Assembly: GCA_009733575.1 (NCBI GenBank)
Contig: ML769417.1
Location: 186,001 to 250,000, forward strand
Length of the DNA: 64,000 nucleotides
DNA from: Gymnopus androsaceus JB14
Taxonomy: Eukaryota; Basidiomycota; Agaricomycetes; Agaricales; Omphalotaceae
Direction: 5' to 3'
The stretch's first letter is position 1, and every line of letters begins with the position of its first letter. Below the pieces are notes generated by a model, which was not told where the DNA came from, made no database searches, and saw only the letters and a program-made list of their open reading frames with translations. Shown here in pieces: positions 10,534 to 22,415 of this stretch. A program made the position numbers and the translations under genes.

Positions 10534-13500
10534 ATGAGTGCAAGAACTGGAACGAGTCCTTTCAGCCTTGATCCACTGGTGAGTTTACACTGAGCTTCTC
10601 AAAAATATCTATCCAACTAATAAATTTCAGGAAGAGTTTTTCTCAAGTGCACCAAACTCTATGATAACTGAGAACCAGAACGATCATCTCGGAGGTACCA
10701 TCTCTCCACAACAATCTCCTCAGTCATCCACGCCTGCACCATGGTCTGCTCGTCGACTAGACCTACCTCCCTCCCTCCTCAAGGACTTGGACAAGCGAGG
10801 CGTTGTTCCTCCTACAAATCCTTCACCTCCGCCCTTCCCTCGATATGGCCATGCTCTCCCCGCCACAGCATCCAGGGACGGTGAACTGTATCTTTTCGGT
10901 GGAATGGTTCGGGGCGCTGCTCGGAACGACCTCTACCTTCTCCATGCTCGCGAGCTGTCTGCTACGCTACTACAGACAGCCGGTGAGATCCCGTCTCCAA
11001 GAATAAGACATACTAGTGCTATCATCAACAATGCCTTGATTGTTTGGGGAGGCGATACCAAGACGGATTCGAAATCGAGACAGGGTGATAAACGCGACAA
11101 CGGACTTTACCTATTGAATCTTCGTGAGCAGAAATCAATCTCTGTTTATTTTTTTCTCCCTCATTGTATAACAACACAGAAACCAAGGAATGGATTCGCG
11201 TTGCTGCTAGCGGTCCTGTTTGCCGATATGGACATACGATGACTGTGGTGGACAATTCAAAATGTATCATCTTTGGTGGTCAGGACGGCGGGAAGTTCTT
11301 TAACGATCTATGGTCTTTTGATCTTGATCTTGATTGGTGTAAGTTACCATCATATACTCAGCGCGATGATGACTGGATGATGACTGTACTTTGTAGTACG
11401 GTCACAAAGGAAATTAAGTGAACCGAAGTCGCTGGAGAAACCGAACGGCGATGTTTCTACGAACCATGAAGACCGTATTGTACTGTAAGCTTCACTCCTC
11501 TCCGAGGTAGAAACTTACATTGAAAACTAAATGACCGCAGTGGCCAGCAGCTTTCCCAAGCATCTTCAGCCTCTACAATAGTAGAGTCTATTATAGACGA
11601 AGATCTTCCGCCACCTTATACGCCTGCCCCTGATTCCTATAAAAGAAAGGAAACCCTTCAACATGGTCCTACGAATGCTTCACTTTCGCCACGACAGCAA
11701 TGGAAATTAATCGAACCAACCTCTCCGGAAAGACCTGCTCAACGAACGGGCCACGTCTGTATAAACCATGGGCGATCGTATTATAATGTGAGCTTCACTA
11801 TTCGGTAGAAACTTACGAAACTAAAGACATTTTCCAGTTTCGGAGGAACCGACGGACAACACCACTATAACGACACCTGGTCCTTTGATTTGACTACAAA
11901 GAAGTGGTCTGAACTCTCCTGTATTGGTTTCATTCCCGCACCCAGAGAATACCATGCCGCAGCACTTGTAGACGACATCATGTATGTTTTTGGTGGACGA
12001 GGAGTCGATGGCAAGGATTTGAATGATTTAGCCGCTTTCAAACTATCAAGTATATCTCATGAACTTCTATCCTGAGCAAGATTCTAACACTTAGTACTCC
12101 GATAGATCAGCGATGGTACAAATTCCCATACATGGGGCCGGCTCCTAGCGTACGCTCTGGACATGCTATGGCTTCTTTCGGTGCTCGAGTGTTTGTGTTG
12201 GGAGGCGAATCACTCACGCCAACTAAACCGGAGGAAGCAAACTATGTGCATGTCTTGGATACGAGTACGTGTCTCTAGTCCATCGTTACTTACGGTTGTG
12301 CTAATACTTCAACAGAACACATCAAGTGCCCCGACGCCAAGTCTAGAACGCCTGGGGCTGATACCGCCATTCAAAACGTCCAGCTCAGTGTGACCGCAAC
12401 CGTTGGTAGCAATGGCCGGCAACGAGCTCAGAACTCTTCTAGTTCTATCCAATCTTTGAAGTCATCCAGACCTTCATCTTTTCCATGGTCTGTTCATCAA
12501 CTGGTACTACTTCCCCCGTTCCTTGATAGCTACAAGCAAGAAGCTTTAAACTCTCCTTCTGATCCTTCACCTCCACCCTTCCCTCGATATCGCCATGCTC
12601 TCCCTGTGACAGCTAGCAAAGAGGGCGAACTATTTCTTTTTGGTGGTCTTGTTGGGGAGAATTTTCGGAATGACCTCTACGTTGTCTACACTCGCACAAT
12701 GACTGCAATGCTACTACGGACAGCCGCTGATGTACCATCTCCCAGAGGAGGACACGCTAGTGTTATCATCAGCAAACACTTGATTATCTGGGGAGGCGTG
12801 ACCATGAAACTGAGAAAGGGTGATATTCTGGATGTCAGCCTTTACCTACTGGATCTTCGTGAGTGGAAATCGATATCTGTTGATTTAATCAATCTTTTCC
12901 TCATCGATAATACCGCAGAAACCAAGAATTGGACTCGCGCTGCTGTTAGCGGTCCCGTTGGCCGATATGGACATACGATGACTATGGTGCACAAATCAAA
13001 GTTTGTCATCTTTGGTGGTCAAACGGACGAGGAGTTTTTTAACGATGTATGGTCCTTTGATCTTTGTAAGCTACAAACTCCAGACCTAGCGCAGATGATT
13101 AACTGTACTTTGCAGTGCGGCGCCAATGGGAATTAATAGAACCAATGTCCACGGAAAGACCTGCTCAACGGGCAGGCCATGTTTGTATCAACCATCAAAA
13201 CCGTATTGTAATGTAAGCCTCATTCCTCTGTAGAAACTTACAAACCCAAACCGTCTCCTAGTTTCGGAGGAACCGACGGCCAATATCATTATAGCGACAC
13301 CTGGTCCTTTGATTTAATTACCAGGAAATGGTCCGAACTCATCTGCGCTGGTCGCATTCCTGCACCCAGGGAAGGTCATGCCGCAGCACTCGTAGACAAT
13401 GTCATGTATATTTTCGGTGGAGGGGGAGTCGATGGCAAGGACTTGAACGATTTAGCTGCCTTCAGGCTATCAAGTAAGATCCCTCGAACATCTATGGTGA

Positions 13501-13778
13501 TGATGATTCTGATAATATCGATAGATCAGCGATGGTACAAGTTCCCATACGTGGGGCCGGCTCCTGGCGTACGCTCTGGACATGCTATGGCTTCTTTCGG
13601 TGCTCGAGTGTTTGTGCTGGGAGGCGAATCAGTCACGCGAACTGAACCGGAGGAAACAAACTGTGTACATGTATTCGATACGAGTGTGTATCTCTAACCC
13701 TTTGTGTGTTACGGTTGTGCTAATGCTTCAACAGAACTTATCAAGTACTCTAACACCAACAACTTGAAGTCTGCATAA
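10534..13778 (+). CDS. Double kelch-propeller protein, copy 1
   Basis: Thirteen exons: 10534-10578, 10631-11123, 11180-11338, 11397-11484, 11541-11787, 11838-12049, 12106-12264, 12316-12858, 12919-13065, 13116-13212, 13262-13473, 13525-13683, 13735-13778. All introns are GT-AG and about 50-60 nt. The product would be about 867 aa, with two tandem Tea1-like kelch modules joined by a Ser-rich linker. Blades are visible as ELYLFGG, CIIFGGQDGGKFFNDLWSF, IMYVFGGRGVDGKDLNDL and RVFVLGGES in module 1, with the equivalents repeated in module 2. Kelch propellers bind partner proteins, and Tea1 types act in cell polarity; that role here is inference. A three-G run at about 11770 breaks the frame, while copy 2 has two Gs and reads NHGDRI. 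The intact frame therefore depends on one base. Confidence 0.8.
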
Positions 13779-14482
13779 ACATCGAGGGATAGAGGTTGTT
13801 GCCTAGTTTTGATCTTACCGTCCCAATTCAATACTTAGTTTATTTTCACTCGTAAACAGATCTTTCTCAATAGGCCTAGGTACCCCCCCCTTAAAAATAA
13901 TAAATATACCATACCAGTCTAAATCTAATGGGTATCGTAAAGAAAAGTCTTGCATGTTGCGTGAGCTGCTGATTGTCTGACGTGGGCCTGTGCAGCGACC
14001 AGACAAAAGGTGCGCGATTGCGAAGTTAAAACGATGAAGTGATCGGGCCTGGTACTCAGGCCGAGGCGGGATTTTTGCCATACAAAATTGAAAATTTCTA
14101 GTTTTGACCGGTACCTCCAGGCGTCAGCAACTTCAAGGCACTCAATGAGCACAATGATTTATACTGCGAAAAACGGGATTTGTGAAAATAGTCTACACAA
14201 AGAAGCGTTGAATGACTGAGAATTGGATCCGATGGCATCGTTTGGCTGTCTTTGGGATATGATATATCAACAGTTTCAAAGCGGGAAGAAGTTGCTACCA
14301 ACACTGCTCGGTTGTTCAAGTAGGTTCAACTTTTGACTACTACATTTAAGCTACAGTACCTGCTTTATCTTCGCTGTTGTCAGTTTTCTCGCCAATATCT
14401 ACAGAGTCTTGGATTACTAGTAGTATACTACCAGCACAGCGACATCGAACAAGTCCTAATTCGAAAACCCATACATTAGAAA
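13779..14482 (+). repeat. Kelch 3' flank and upstream block inside duplication unit 1
   Basis: Continuation of the downstream flank (poly-C run at 13884), then another upstream block ending at the ATG of the truncated gene at 14483. The same arrangement occurs at 18459-19149. No independent gene is seen. Confidence 0.6.
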
Positions 14483-14703
14483 ATGAGCGCAGGAACTGGA
14501 ACGAGTTTACTCCGTGATATATGTGTGAGTTTACACTGAGCTTCTGAGAAATATTTATCCCAACTAATAAATTTCAGGAAGAGTTTTTGCCAAATACACC
14601 AAACTGCATGATAACTGAGAACCAGAACGATCATCTCGGAGGTACCACACCCTCGTATCCATGGTCTGCTCGCCGACTGGTCCTATCTCCTCCCCTCCTG
14701 ATA
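14483..14703 (+). pseudogene. Kelch gene cut off by the tandem-duplication join
   Basis: The ATG at 14483 reads MSAGTGTSLLRDIC, then the first intron and a second exon to SARRLVLSPPLL, the same start as the gene at 19150. The exon is truncated at 14703, where duplication unit 2 begins. It is a by-product of the duplication breakpoint. Confidence 0.85.
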
Positions 14704-15214
14704 GTATTGTACAGAAAAGTCTTGTGTGTTGCGCGAGCTGCGACGTGGGCCTATGTAGCGACCAGACAAAAGGCGAAGTTAAAACGATGAAGCGATCGGG
14801 CCTAGCACTCGGGCCGAGGCGGGATTTTTGCCATACAAAATTTCTAGCTTTGACCGGTACCGCCAGGTGTCAGCAACTTCAAGGCACTCAATGAGGACGA
14901 TGATTTATCTTGCAAAAAATGGGATTCGTGAAAATATTCTACACAAAGAAGCGCTGAATGACTGAGAATTGGATCCGATGGCATCTTTTGGTTGTCTTTG
15001 GGATATGATGTATCAACAGTTTAGCGGGACGTTGCTCCCAACACTGCTCGGCCGTCCAAGTAGGTTCAACTTCTGACCACTGCACTTTGGTCACCGCGTC
15101 TACTTTTTCCTCACTGTTGTCAGATTTTCTCGAGCCAATATCTACAGAGTCTTGGATTACTACCAGCACAGCGACATCGAGCAAGTCATAATTCGGATGC
15201 CCATATAATAGAAA

Positions 15215-18200
15215 ATGAGTGCAAGAACTGGAACGAGTCCTTTCAGCCTTGATCCACTGGTGAGTTTACACTGAGCTTCTCAAAAATATCTATCCAACTA
15301 ATAAATTTCAGGAAGAGTTTTTCTCAAGTGCACAAACTCTATGATAACTGAGAACCAGAACGATCATCTCGGAGGTACCATCTCTCCACAACAATCTCCT
15401 CAGTCATCCACGCCTGCACCATGGTCTGCTCGTCGACTAGACCTACCTCCCTCCCTCCTCAAGGACTTGGACAAGCGAGGCGTTGTTCCTCCTACAAATC
15501 CTTCACCTCCGCCCTTCCCTCGATATGGCCATGCTCTCCCCGCCACAGCATCCAGGGACGGTGAACTGTATCTTTTCGGTGGAATGGTTCGGGGCGCTGC
15601 TCGGAACGACCTCTACCTTCTCCATGCTCGCGAGCTGTCTGCTACGCTACTACAGACAGCCGGTGAGATCCCGTCTCCAAGAATAAGACATACTAGTGCT
15701 ATCATCAACAATGCCTTGATTGTTTGGGGAGGCGATACCAAGACGGATTCGAAATCGAGACAGGGTGATAAACGCGACAACGGACTTTACCTATTGAATC
15801 TTCGTGAGCAGAAATCAATCTCTGTTTATTTTTTTCTCCCTCATTGTATAACAACACAGAAACCAAGGAATGGATTCGCGTTGCTGCTAGCGGTCCTGTT
15901 TGCCGATATGGACATACGATGACTGTGGTGGACAATTCAAAATGTATCATCTTTGGTGGTCAGGACGGCGGGAAGTTCTTTAACGATCTATGGTCTTTTG
16001 ATCTTGATCTTGATTGGTGTAAGTTACCATCATATACTCAGCGCGATGATGACTGGATGATGACTGTACTTTGTAGTACGGTCACAAAGGAAATTAAGTG
16101 AACCGAAGTCGCTGGAGAAACCGAACGGCGATGTTTCTACGAACCATGAAGACCGTATTGTACTGTAAGCTTCACTCCTCTCCGAGGTAGAAACTTACAT
16201 TGAAAACTAAATGACCGCAGTGGCCAGCAGCTTTCCCAAGCATCTTCAGCCTCTACAATAGTAGAGTCTATTATAGACGAAGATCTTCCGCCACCTTATA
16301 CGCCTGCCCCTGATTCCTATAAAAGAAAGGAAACCCTTCAACATGGTCCTACGAATGCTTCACTTTCGCCACGACAGCAATGGAAATTAATCGAACCAAC
16401 CTCTCCGGAAAGACCTGCTCAACGAACGGGCCACGTCTGTATAAACCATGGCGATCGTATTATAATGTGAGCTTCACTATTCGGTAGAAACTTACGAAAC
16501 TAAAGACATTTTCCAGTTTCGGAGGAACCGACGGACAACACCACTATAACGACACCTGGTCCTTTGATTTGACTACAAAGAAGTGGTCTGAACTCTCCTG
16601 TATTGGTTTCATTCCCGCACCCAGAGAATACCATGCCGCAGCACTTGTAGACGACATCATGTATGTTTTTGGTGGACGAGGAGTCGATGGCAAGGATTTG
16701 AATGATTTAGCCGCTTTCAAACTATCAAGTATATCTCATGAACTTCTATCCTGAGCAAGATTCTAACACTTAGTACTCCGATAGATCAGCGATGGTACAA
16801 ATTCCCATACATGGGGCCGGCTCCTAGCGTACGCTCTGGACATGCTATGGCTTCTTTCGGTGCTCGAGTGTTTGTGTTGGGAGGCGAATCACTCACGCCA
16901 ACTAAACCGGAGGAAGCAAACTATGTGCATGTCTTGGATACGAGTACGTGTCTCTAGTCCATCGTTACTTACGGTTGTGCTAATACTTCAACAGAACACA
17001 TCAAGTGCCCCGACGCCAAGTCTAGAACGCCTGGGGCTGATACCGCCATTCAAAACGTCCAGCTCAGTGTGACCGCAACCGTTGGTAGCAATGGCCGGCA
17101 ACGAGCTCAGAACTCTTCTAGTTCTATCCAATCTTTGAAGTCATCCAGACCTTCATCTTTTCCATGGTCTGTTCATCAACTGGTACTACTTCCCCCCGTT
17201 CCTTGATAGCTACAAGCAAGAAGCTTTAAACTCTCCTTCTGATCCTTCACCTCCACCCTTCCCTCGATATCGCCATGCTCTCCCTGCGACAGCTAGCAAA
17301 GAGGGCGAACTATTTCTTTTTGGTGGTCTTGTTGGGGAGAATTTTCGGAATGACCTCTACGTTGTCTACACTCGCACAATGACTGCAATGCTACTACGGA
17401 CAGCCGCTGATGTACCATCTCCCAGAGGAGGACACGCTAGTGTTATCATCAGCAAACACTTGATTATCTGGGGAGGCGTGACCATGAAACTGAGAAAGGG
17501 TGATATTCTGGATGTCAGCCTTTACCTACTGGATCTTCGTGAGTGGAAATCGATATCTGTTGATTTAATCAATCTTTTCCTCATCGATAATACCGCAGAA
17601 ACCAAGAATTGGACTCGCGCTGCTGTTAGCGGTCCCGTTGGCCGATATGGACATACGATGACTATGGTGCACAAATCAAAGTTTGTCATCTTTGGTGGTC
17701 AAACGGACGATGAGTTTTTTAACGATGTATGGTCCTTTGATCTTTGTAAGCTACAAACTCCAGACCTAGCGCAGATGATTAACTGTACTTTGCAGTGCGG
17801 CGCCAATGGGAATTAATAGAACCAATGTCCACGGAAAGACCTGCTCAACGGGCAGGCCATGTTTGTATCAACCATCAAAACCGTATTGTAATGTAAGCCT
17901 CATTCCTCTGTAGAAACTTACAAACCCAAACCGTCTCCTAGTTTCGGAGGAACCGACGGCCAATATCATTATAGCGACACCTGGTCCTTTGATTTAATTA
18001 CCAGGAAATGGTCCGAACTCATCTGCGCTGGTCGCATTCCTGCACCCAGGGAAGGTCATGCCGCAGCACTCGTAGACAATGTCATGTATATTTTCGGTGG
18101 AGGGGGAGTCGATGGCAAGGACTTGAACGATTTAGCTGCCTTCAGGCTATCAAGTAAGATCCCTCGAACATCTATGGTGATGATGATTCTGATAATATCG

Positions 18201-18458
18201 ATAGATCAGCGATGGTACAAGTTCCCATACGTGGGGCCGGCTCCTGGCGTACGCTCTGGACATGCTATGGCTTCTTTCGGTGCTCGAGTGTTTGTGCTGG
18301 GAGGCGAATCAGTCACGCGAACTGAACCGGAGGAAACAAACTGTGTACATGTATTCGATACGAGTGTGTATCTCTAACCCTTTGTGTGTTACGGTTGTGC
18401 TAATGCTTCAACAGAACTTATCAAGTACTCTAACACCAACAACTTGAAGTCTGCATAA
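15215..18458 (+). CDS. Double kelch-propeller protein, copy 2
   Basis: Same exon plan as copy 1, shifted by 4680-4681 bp. It reads correctly at the NHGDRI site where copy 1 is shifted. It carries two other single-base frame breaks: one C fewer in the second exon at about 15331 (CAC where copy 1 has CACC) and one C more at about 17193 (a run of six). Only a few substitutions distinguish the copies (for example 12606/17286 and 13031/17711). Either both copies are intact and the three breaks are errors, or each copy has been inactivated separately. Product and possible role are as for copy 1. Confidence 0.75.
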
Positions 18459-19149
18459 ACATCGAGGGATAGAGGTTGTTGCCTAGTTTTGATCTTACCG
18501 TCCCAATTCAATACTTAGTTTATTTTCACTCGTAAACAGATCTTTCTCAATAGGCCTAGGTACCCCCCCCCTTAAAAATAATAAATATACCATACCAGTC
18601 TAAATCTAATGGGTATCGTAAAGAAAAGTCTTGCATGTTGCGTGAGCTGCTGATTGTCTGACGTGGGCCTGTGCATCGACCAGACAAAAGGTGCGCGATT
18701 GCGAAGTTAAAACGATGAAGTGATCGGGCCTGGTACTCAGGCCGAGGCGGGATTTTTGCCATACAAAATTGAAAATTTCTAGCTTTGACCGGTACCTCCA
18801 GGCGTCAGCAACTTCAAGGCACTCAATGAGCACAATGATTTATACTGCGAAAAACGGGATTTGTGAAAATAGTCTACACAAAGAAGCGTTGAATGACTGA
18901 GAATTGGATCCGATGGCATCGTTTGGCTGTCTTTGGGATATGATATATCAACAGTTTAGCGGGAAGAAGTTGCTACCAACACTGCTCGGTCGTTCAAGTA
19001 GGTTCAACTTTTGACCACCACATTTCAGCTACAGTACCTACTTTATCCTCGCTGTTGTCAGTTTTCTCGCCAATATCTACAGAGTCTTGGAATACTACTA
19101 GCACAGCGACATCGAGCAAGTCCTAATTCGGAAACCCATACATTAGAAA
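18459..19149 (+). repeat. Kelch 3' flank and upstream block before the third kelch gene
   Basis: Equivalent of 13779-14482, with a nine-C run at about 18564 where unit 1 has eight. It ends at the ATG at 19150. Confidence 0.6.
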
Positions 19150-20782
19150 ATGAGCGCAGGAACTGGAACGAGTTTACTCCGTGATATATGTGTGAGTTTA
19201 CACTGAGCTTCTGAGAAATATCTATCCCAACTGATAAATTTCAGGAAGAGTTTATGCCAAATACACCAAACTGCATGATAACTGAGAACCAGAACGATCA
19301 TCTCGGAGGTACCACACCCTCGTATCCATGGTCTGCTCGCCGACTGGTCCTATCTCCTCCCCTCCTAAAGGACTTGGGCAAGCCAGATGTTGTTCCTCCC
19401 ACAAATCCTTCACCTCCGCCCTTTCCTCGATATGGCCATGCTCTCCCCGCCACAGCGACCAGGGACGGTGAACTATATCTTTTCGGTGGCCTTGTTCGGG
19501 AAGCTGCTCGGAATGACCTCTACCTTCTCCATGCCCGCGACCTTTCTGCTACGCTACTACAGACAGCCGGTGAGATCCCATCTCCCAGAGTAGGGCAAGC
19601 TAGTGCCATCGTCAGCAATGTTTTGATTGTTTGGGGAGGCGATACCAAGACGGACCCAAAATCGAGACAGGATGATAAACAGGACGATGGACTTTACCTA
19701 CTGAATCTACGTGAGCGGAAATCAATCTCTGTTTAATCAACATTTCTTTTACTCACCATCAAACAACAGAATCCAAGGAATGGACTCGTGTTGCTGTTAG
19801 CGGACCTGGTCCTGTTGGACGATATGGACATGCAGTGACTATGGCCCACACGTCAAAATTCATAGTCTTTGGTGGTCAGGTCGACGGACAGTTTTTGAAT
19901 GATTTATGGTCCTTTGATCTTAATTCGTGTAAGCTATAAACACCATAATTTGTGTGTATGATATTGACTGTAACTTCAGTAAGAAGCCGGCCACAATGGG
20001 AATTAATGGAACCAACGTCTTCGGAAAAGCCTGCTCAACGAACGGGCCACGTTTGTATAAACCATGGAGACCGTATTATAATGTATGCTTCACTCCTCTG
20101 TAAAAACTTACAAAACCAAACCGTTTTCCAGTTTCGGAGGAACCGAGGTCCGACGGACAGTTTCATTATAATGACACCTGGTCCTTTGATCTGACTACTA
20201 GAAAATGGTCTGAGCTCACCTGCATTGGTTTCATTCCCGCACCCAGAGAAGGTCATGCCGCAGCACTCATAGATGATGTTATGTATATTTTCGGCGGACG
20301 AGGCGTTGATGGCAGGGATTTGAATGATTTAGCTGCTTTCAAACTATCAAGTATATCACTTGAACTTTTTTCCTGAGCACGATTCTAAAGCTTAGAATCG
20401 CAGATCAGCGATGGTACATGTTCCAAAACATGGAGCCAGCTCCCAGCGGACGCTCTGGACATGCTATGGCTTCTTCGGTGATTAAGTATTTGTGTTGGGA
20501 GGCGAATCATTCACGCCAATGAAACCAGAGGAAGCAAACTATGTGCATGTCTTGGATACGAGTACGTATCTCTAGTCCACTGTTACTTGCAGTTGTGCTA
20601 ATGCTTTAATAGAACATATCAAGTACCCCGCCGCCAAGTGTGCGTAAGTCGCTTCGAAAGGAAATATATGCGTGTCTTGTCTACGAGTAAGTACGCATCT
20701 CTGGTCCACTGTGACTTGCGGTTGTACTAATACTTCAATAGAACGTATCAAGGACCCTGACATCAAGTCTGCCCTCGCATAG
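19150..20782 (+). pseudogene. Single kelch-propeller gene, decayed
   Basis: The ATG at 19150 opens MSAGTGTSLLRDIC. Exon 2 (about 19245-19710) encodes ARRLVLSPPLLKDLGKP and kelch blades ELYLFGGLVREAARNDLYLL and VLIVWGG, the closest in this window to a plain Tea1-like module. Later exons encode KFIVFGGQVDGQFLNDLWSF and IMYIFGGRGVDGRDLNDL-type blades, ending near HIKYPAAK. Lesions: a seven-base insertion (GGTCCGA) in the FGGTDG exon at about 20145, a lost T plus substitutions in the MASFG exon at about 20471, and a tandem copy of the last intron and exon at about 20660-20782. It is probably a pseudogene. Confidence 0.75.
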
Positions 20783-21051
20783 TTTCAACAACTGATTTTT
20801 GTGCTCGCCCGCGTTACTCAAAGAGATCATTCGTTCAGGTTAAGGTTCGACAGTCTGTAAGTAGTATGTACCATGTTTTGTCTGTACATATACAGTATTT
20901 AAAAACTTACACAAAAAATTAGGGAGAATACAAGTGTAGTGTCATATCATATAAATCTAAAAGTAAAGTTACGTGGATTATAATAAAGTCATCTTGTTCG
21001 AGACATTAGAACAACCTCTAACTCTCGGGATCCGGAAACTCTAGCGCATGT
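20783..21051. other. Intergenic spacer, nothing recognised
   Basis: AT-rich spacer between the end of the kelch array and the stop codon of the minus-strand gene at 21052. I see no feature in it. Confidence 0.5.
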
Positions 21052-22415
21052 TTAACCAACTACAAAATGGCTTCCATTTTGTGCAAGGCAAACCTGCGAG
21101 TTGCATTCCTTGACTTCATTTCCTTCTCCTCGAGAAGCAGGAGGTGGCGGAGGCGGCGGAGCGACAAATAAGGATATCAGTGAAGCATCCAGCATTGATG
21201 ACAATAATGAGGAACTCGAAGCTTGAGACTGATTTCCTCCGTGGATCTCTGGGCAGCTATCTTGCCCAGGAACTGCTGGTGGACAAATCGACGAGATCAA
21301 CGGATTGTTCACCGATGAAGACGACGACGAAGTAGTATCATTGCCGCTCCCATCACTGTTCCCGTCCGCAGGAGGTACCAATGAGGCTAGGAACGATGCC
21401 ATCGACTCGGTACCCAACGAAGCAGAAGCGTCACCCCAAGCGACGCCAGCTGTGCAGGAAAGCCTTGCAGGTAATGGTCCGAACGACGATGAAAAGGATG
21501 CCATTGAGTCATCGAGGAATGACGAGTCTGCGGAAGAAGAAGTGGCAGTCGGAGAGTCCAAAAACGACCGATGCCTCTGAATCCTGTACTGGAGCAACAA
21601 TTAGGCGCAGAGGACGAGTGGATGACAACGCAGCTGACGAAGATAAACTTGAGTTGCGTGCCGGAGGCTTCAAATGAGCCATTGGCCAGGTGCATTCGTC
21701 CCGGATCCAGAAGAAACTAGGAGTGGATCTGAGTCTTCCACAGCGGCCGCGTTCGAAGTTTCCGACGCCCTCTCCCATGCTTCGTGTTGCGCAGTGAGGG
21801 TCTTGTCTGTGTGATTTCGGGGCACTGGAGGAAGAGGAAGACTAGGAGCGCATGGAGGTTCGGAAGTGGCCTTGGGCTTTGATAAAGCCGGAAGAGGGAG
21901 GCGCGGAGTGAAGGAAGGGCCGTTCTGGAGGTATATAGCATAAGTGAGCTGAGACGATGAAAGAAAGATAGAATCCTCGTCGTGCGGTCTCTTCTTCAGC
22001 GGCGCCTACACATCAGTGGTATCATGAGACTAAGCTTTGAGAAAACGCAGAGTCTCGGCGTCGATCCTGCTCATGCTATTGAGAGAATAATTATCAGAAT
22101 CGTTTCCAAAGAGAAGAGAGATATCTCACAGCTTGCTGAAAATAATCCCAATACCTTCGATGTAATGCATTATATACGAAAAGGTGTGTTCAATGCAAAT
22201 CTCACACACGTTTCACAGCAGGAATATTGTAGAGCATCGTAAAAACCTTTGATTGTGCTGGAGAGTACAAAAACGAGAGGTTGGTAAAGTGAGTGAAGAA
22301 CAAGAAAATGCATACTTTCGCATCTGAATGCTTCTTCAGCTCTTTCTTCTGGAATAGTCTTTTCAGAAAATTTCCCGACTAGCTTCCACGATCTGATTGT
22401 TCGTTTGGACGCCAT
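21052..22415 (-). CDS. Unrecognised Ser/Pro-rich protein
   Basis: I do not recognise this gene. A plausible first exon (22316-22415) starts at an ATG and reads MASKRTIRSWKLVGKFSEKT to a GTATGC donor. After one or more unresolved introns, a long coding-looking stretch begins at an acceptor near 22008 (APLKKRPHDEDSIFL, then LTYAIYLQNGPSFTPRLPLP) and runs to a stop at 21052. It chang frames twice at homopolymers (about 21673 and a five-T run at about 21573). The middle is rich in Ser, Pro and acidic residues (SSSADSSFLDDSMASFSSS) with a seven-Pro run near the end. No signal peptide or membrane span is evident. The exon structure is uncertain. Confidence 0.4.

Larger units (their letters stand above)
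10023..14703 (+). repeat. Tandem duplication, unit 1 (about 4.68 kb)
   Basis: This unit and 14704-19382 are nearly identical head-to-tail copies offset by 4680-4681 bp. The join is at 14703/14704, where a kelch second exon (SARRLVLSPPLL) runs directly into GTATTGTACAGAAAAGTC, the first bases of the unit. For most of the length differences are rare and many are homopolymer-length changes. After about 14270 the copies diverge more. Confidence 0.9.
14704..19382 (+). repeat. Tandem duplication, unit 2 (about 4.68 kb)
   Basis: Second copy of 10023-14703. Homology ends near 19365, where this copy continues into the intact second exon of the following kelch gene instead of being cut. Unit 2 therefore keeps the original right junction and the 14703/14704 junction is the new one. 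Confidence 0.9.
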
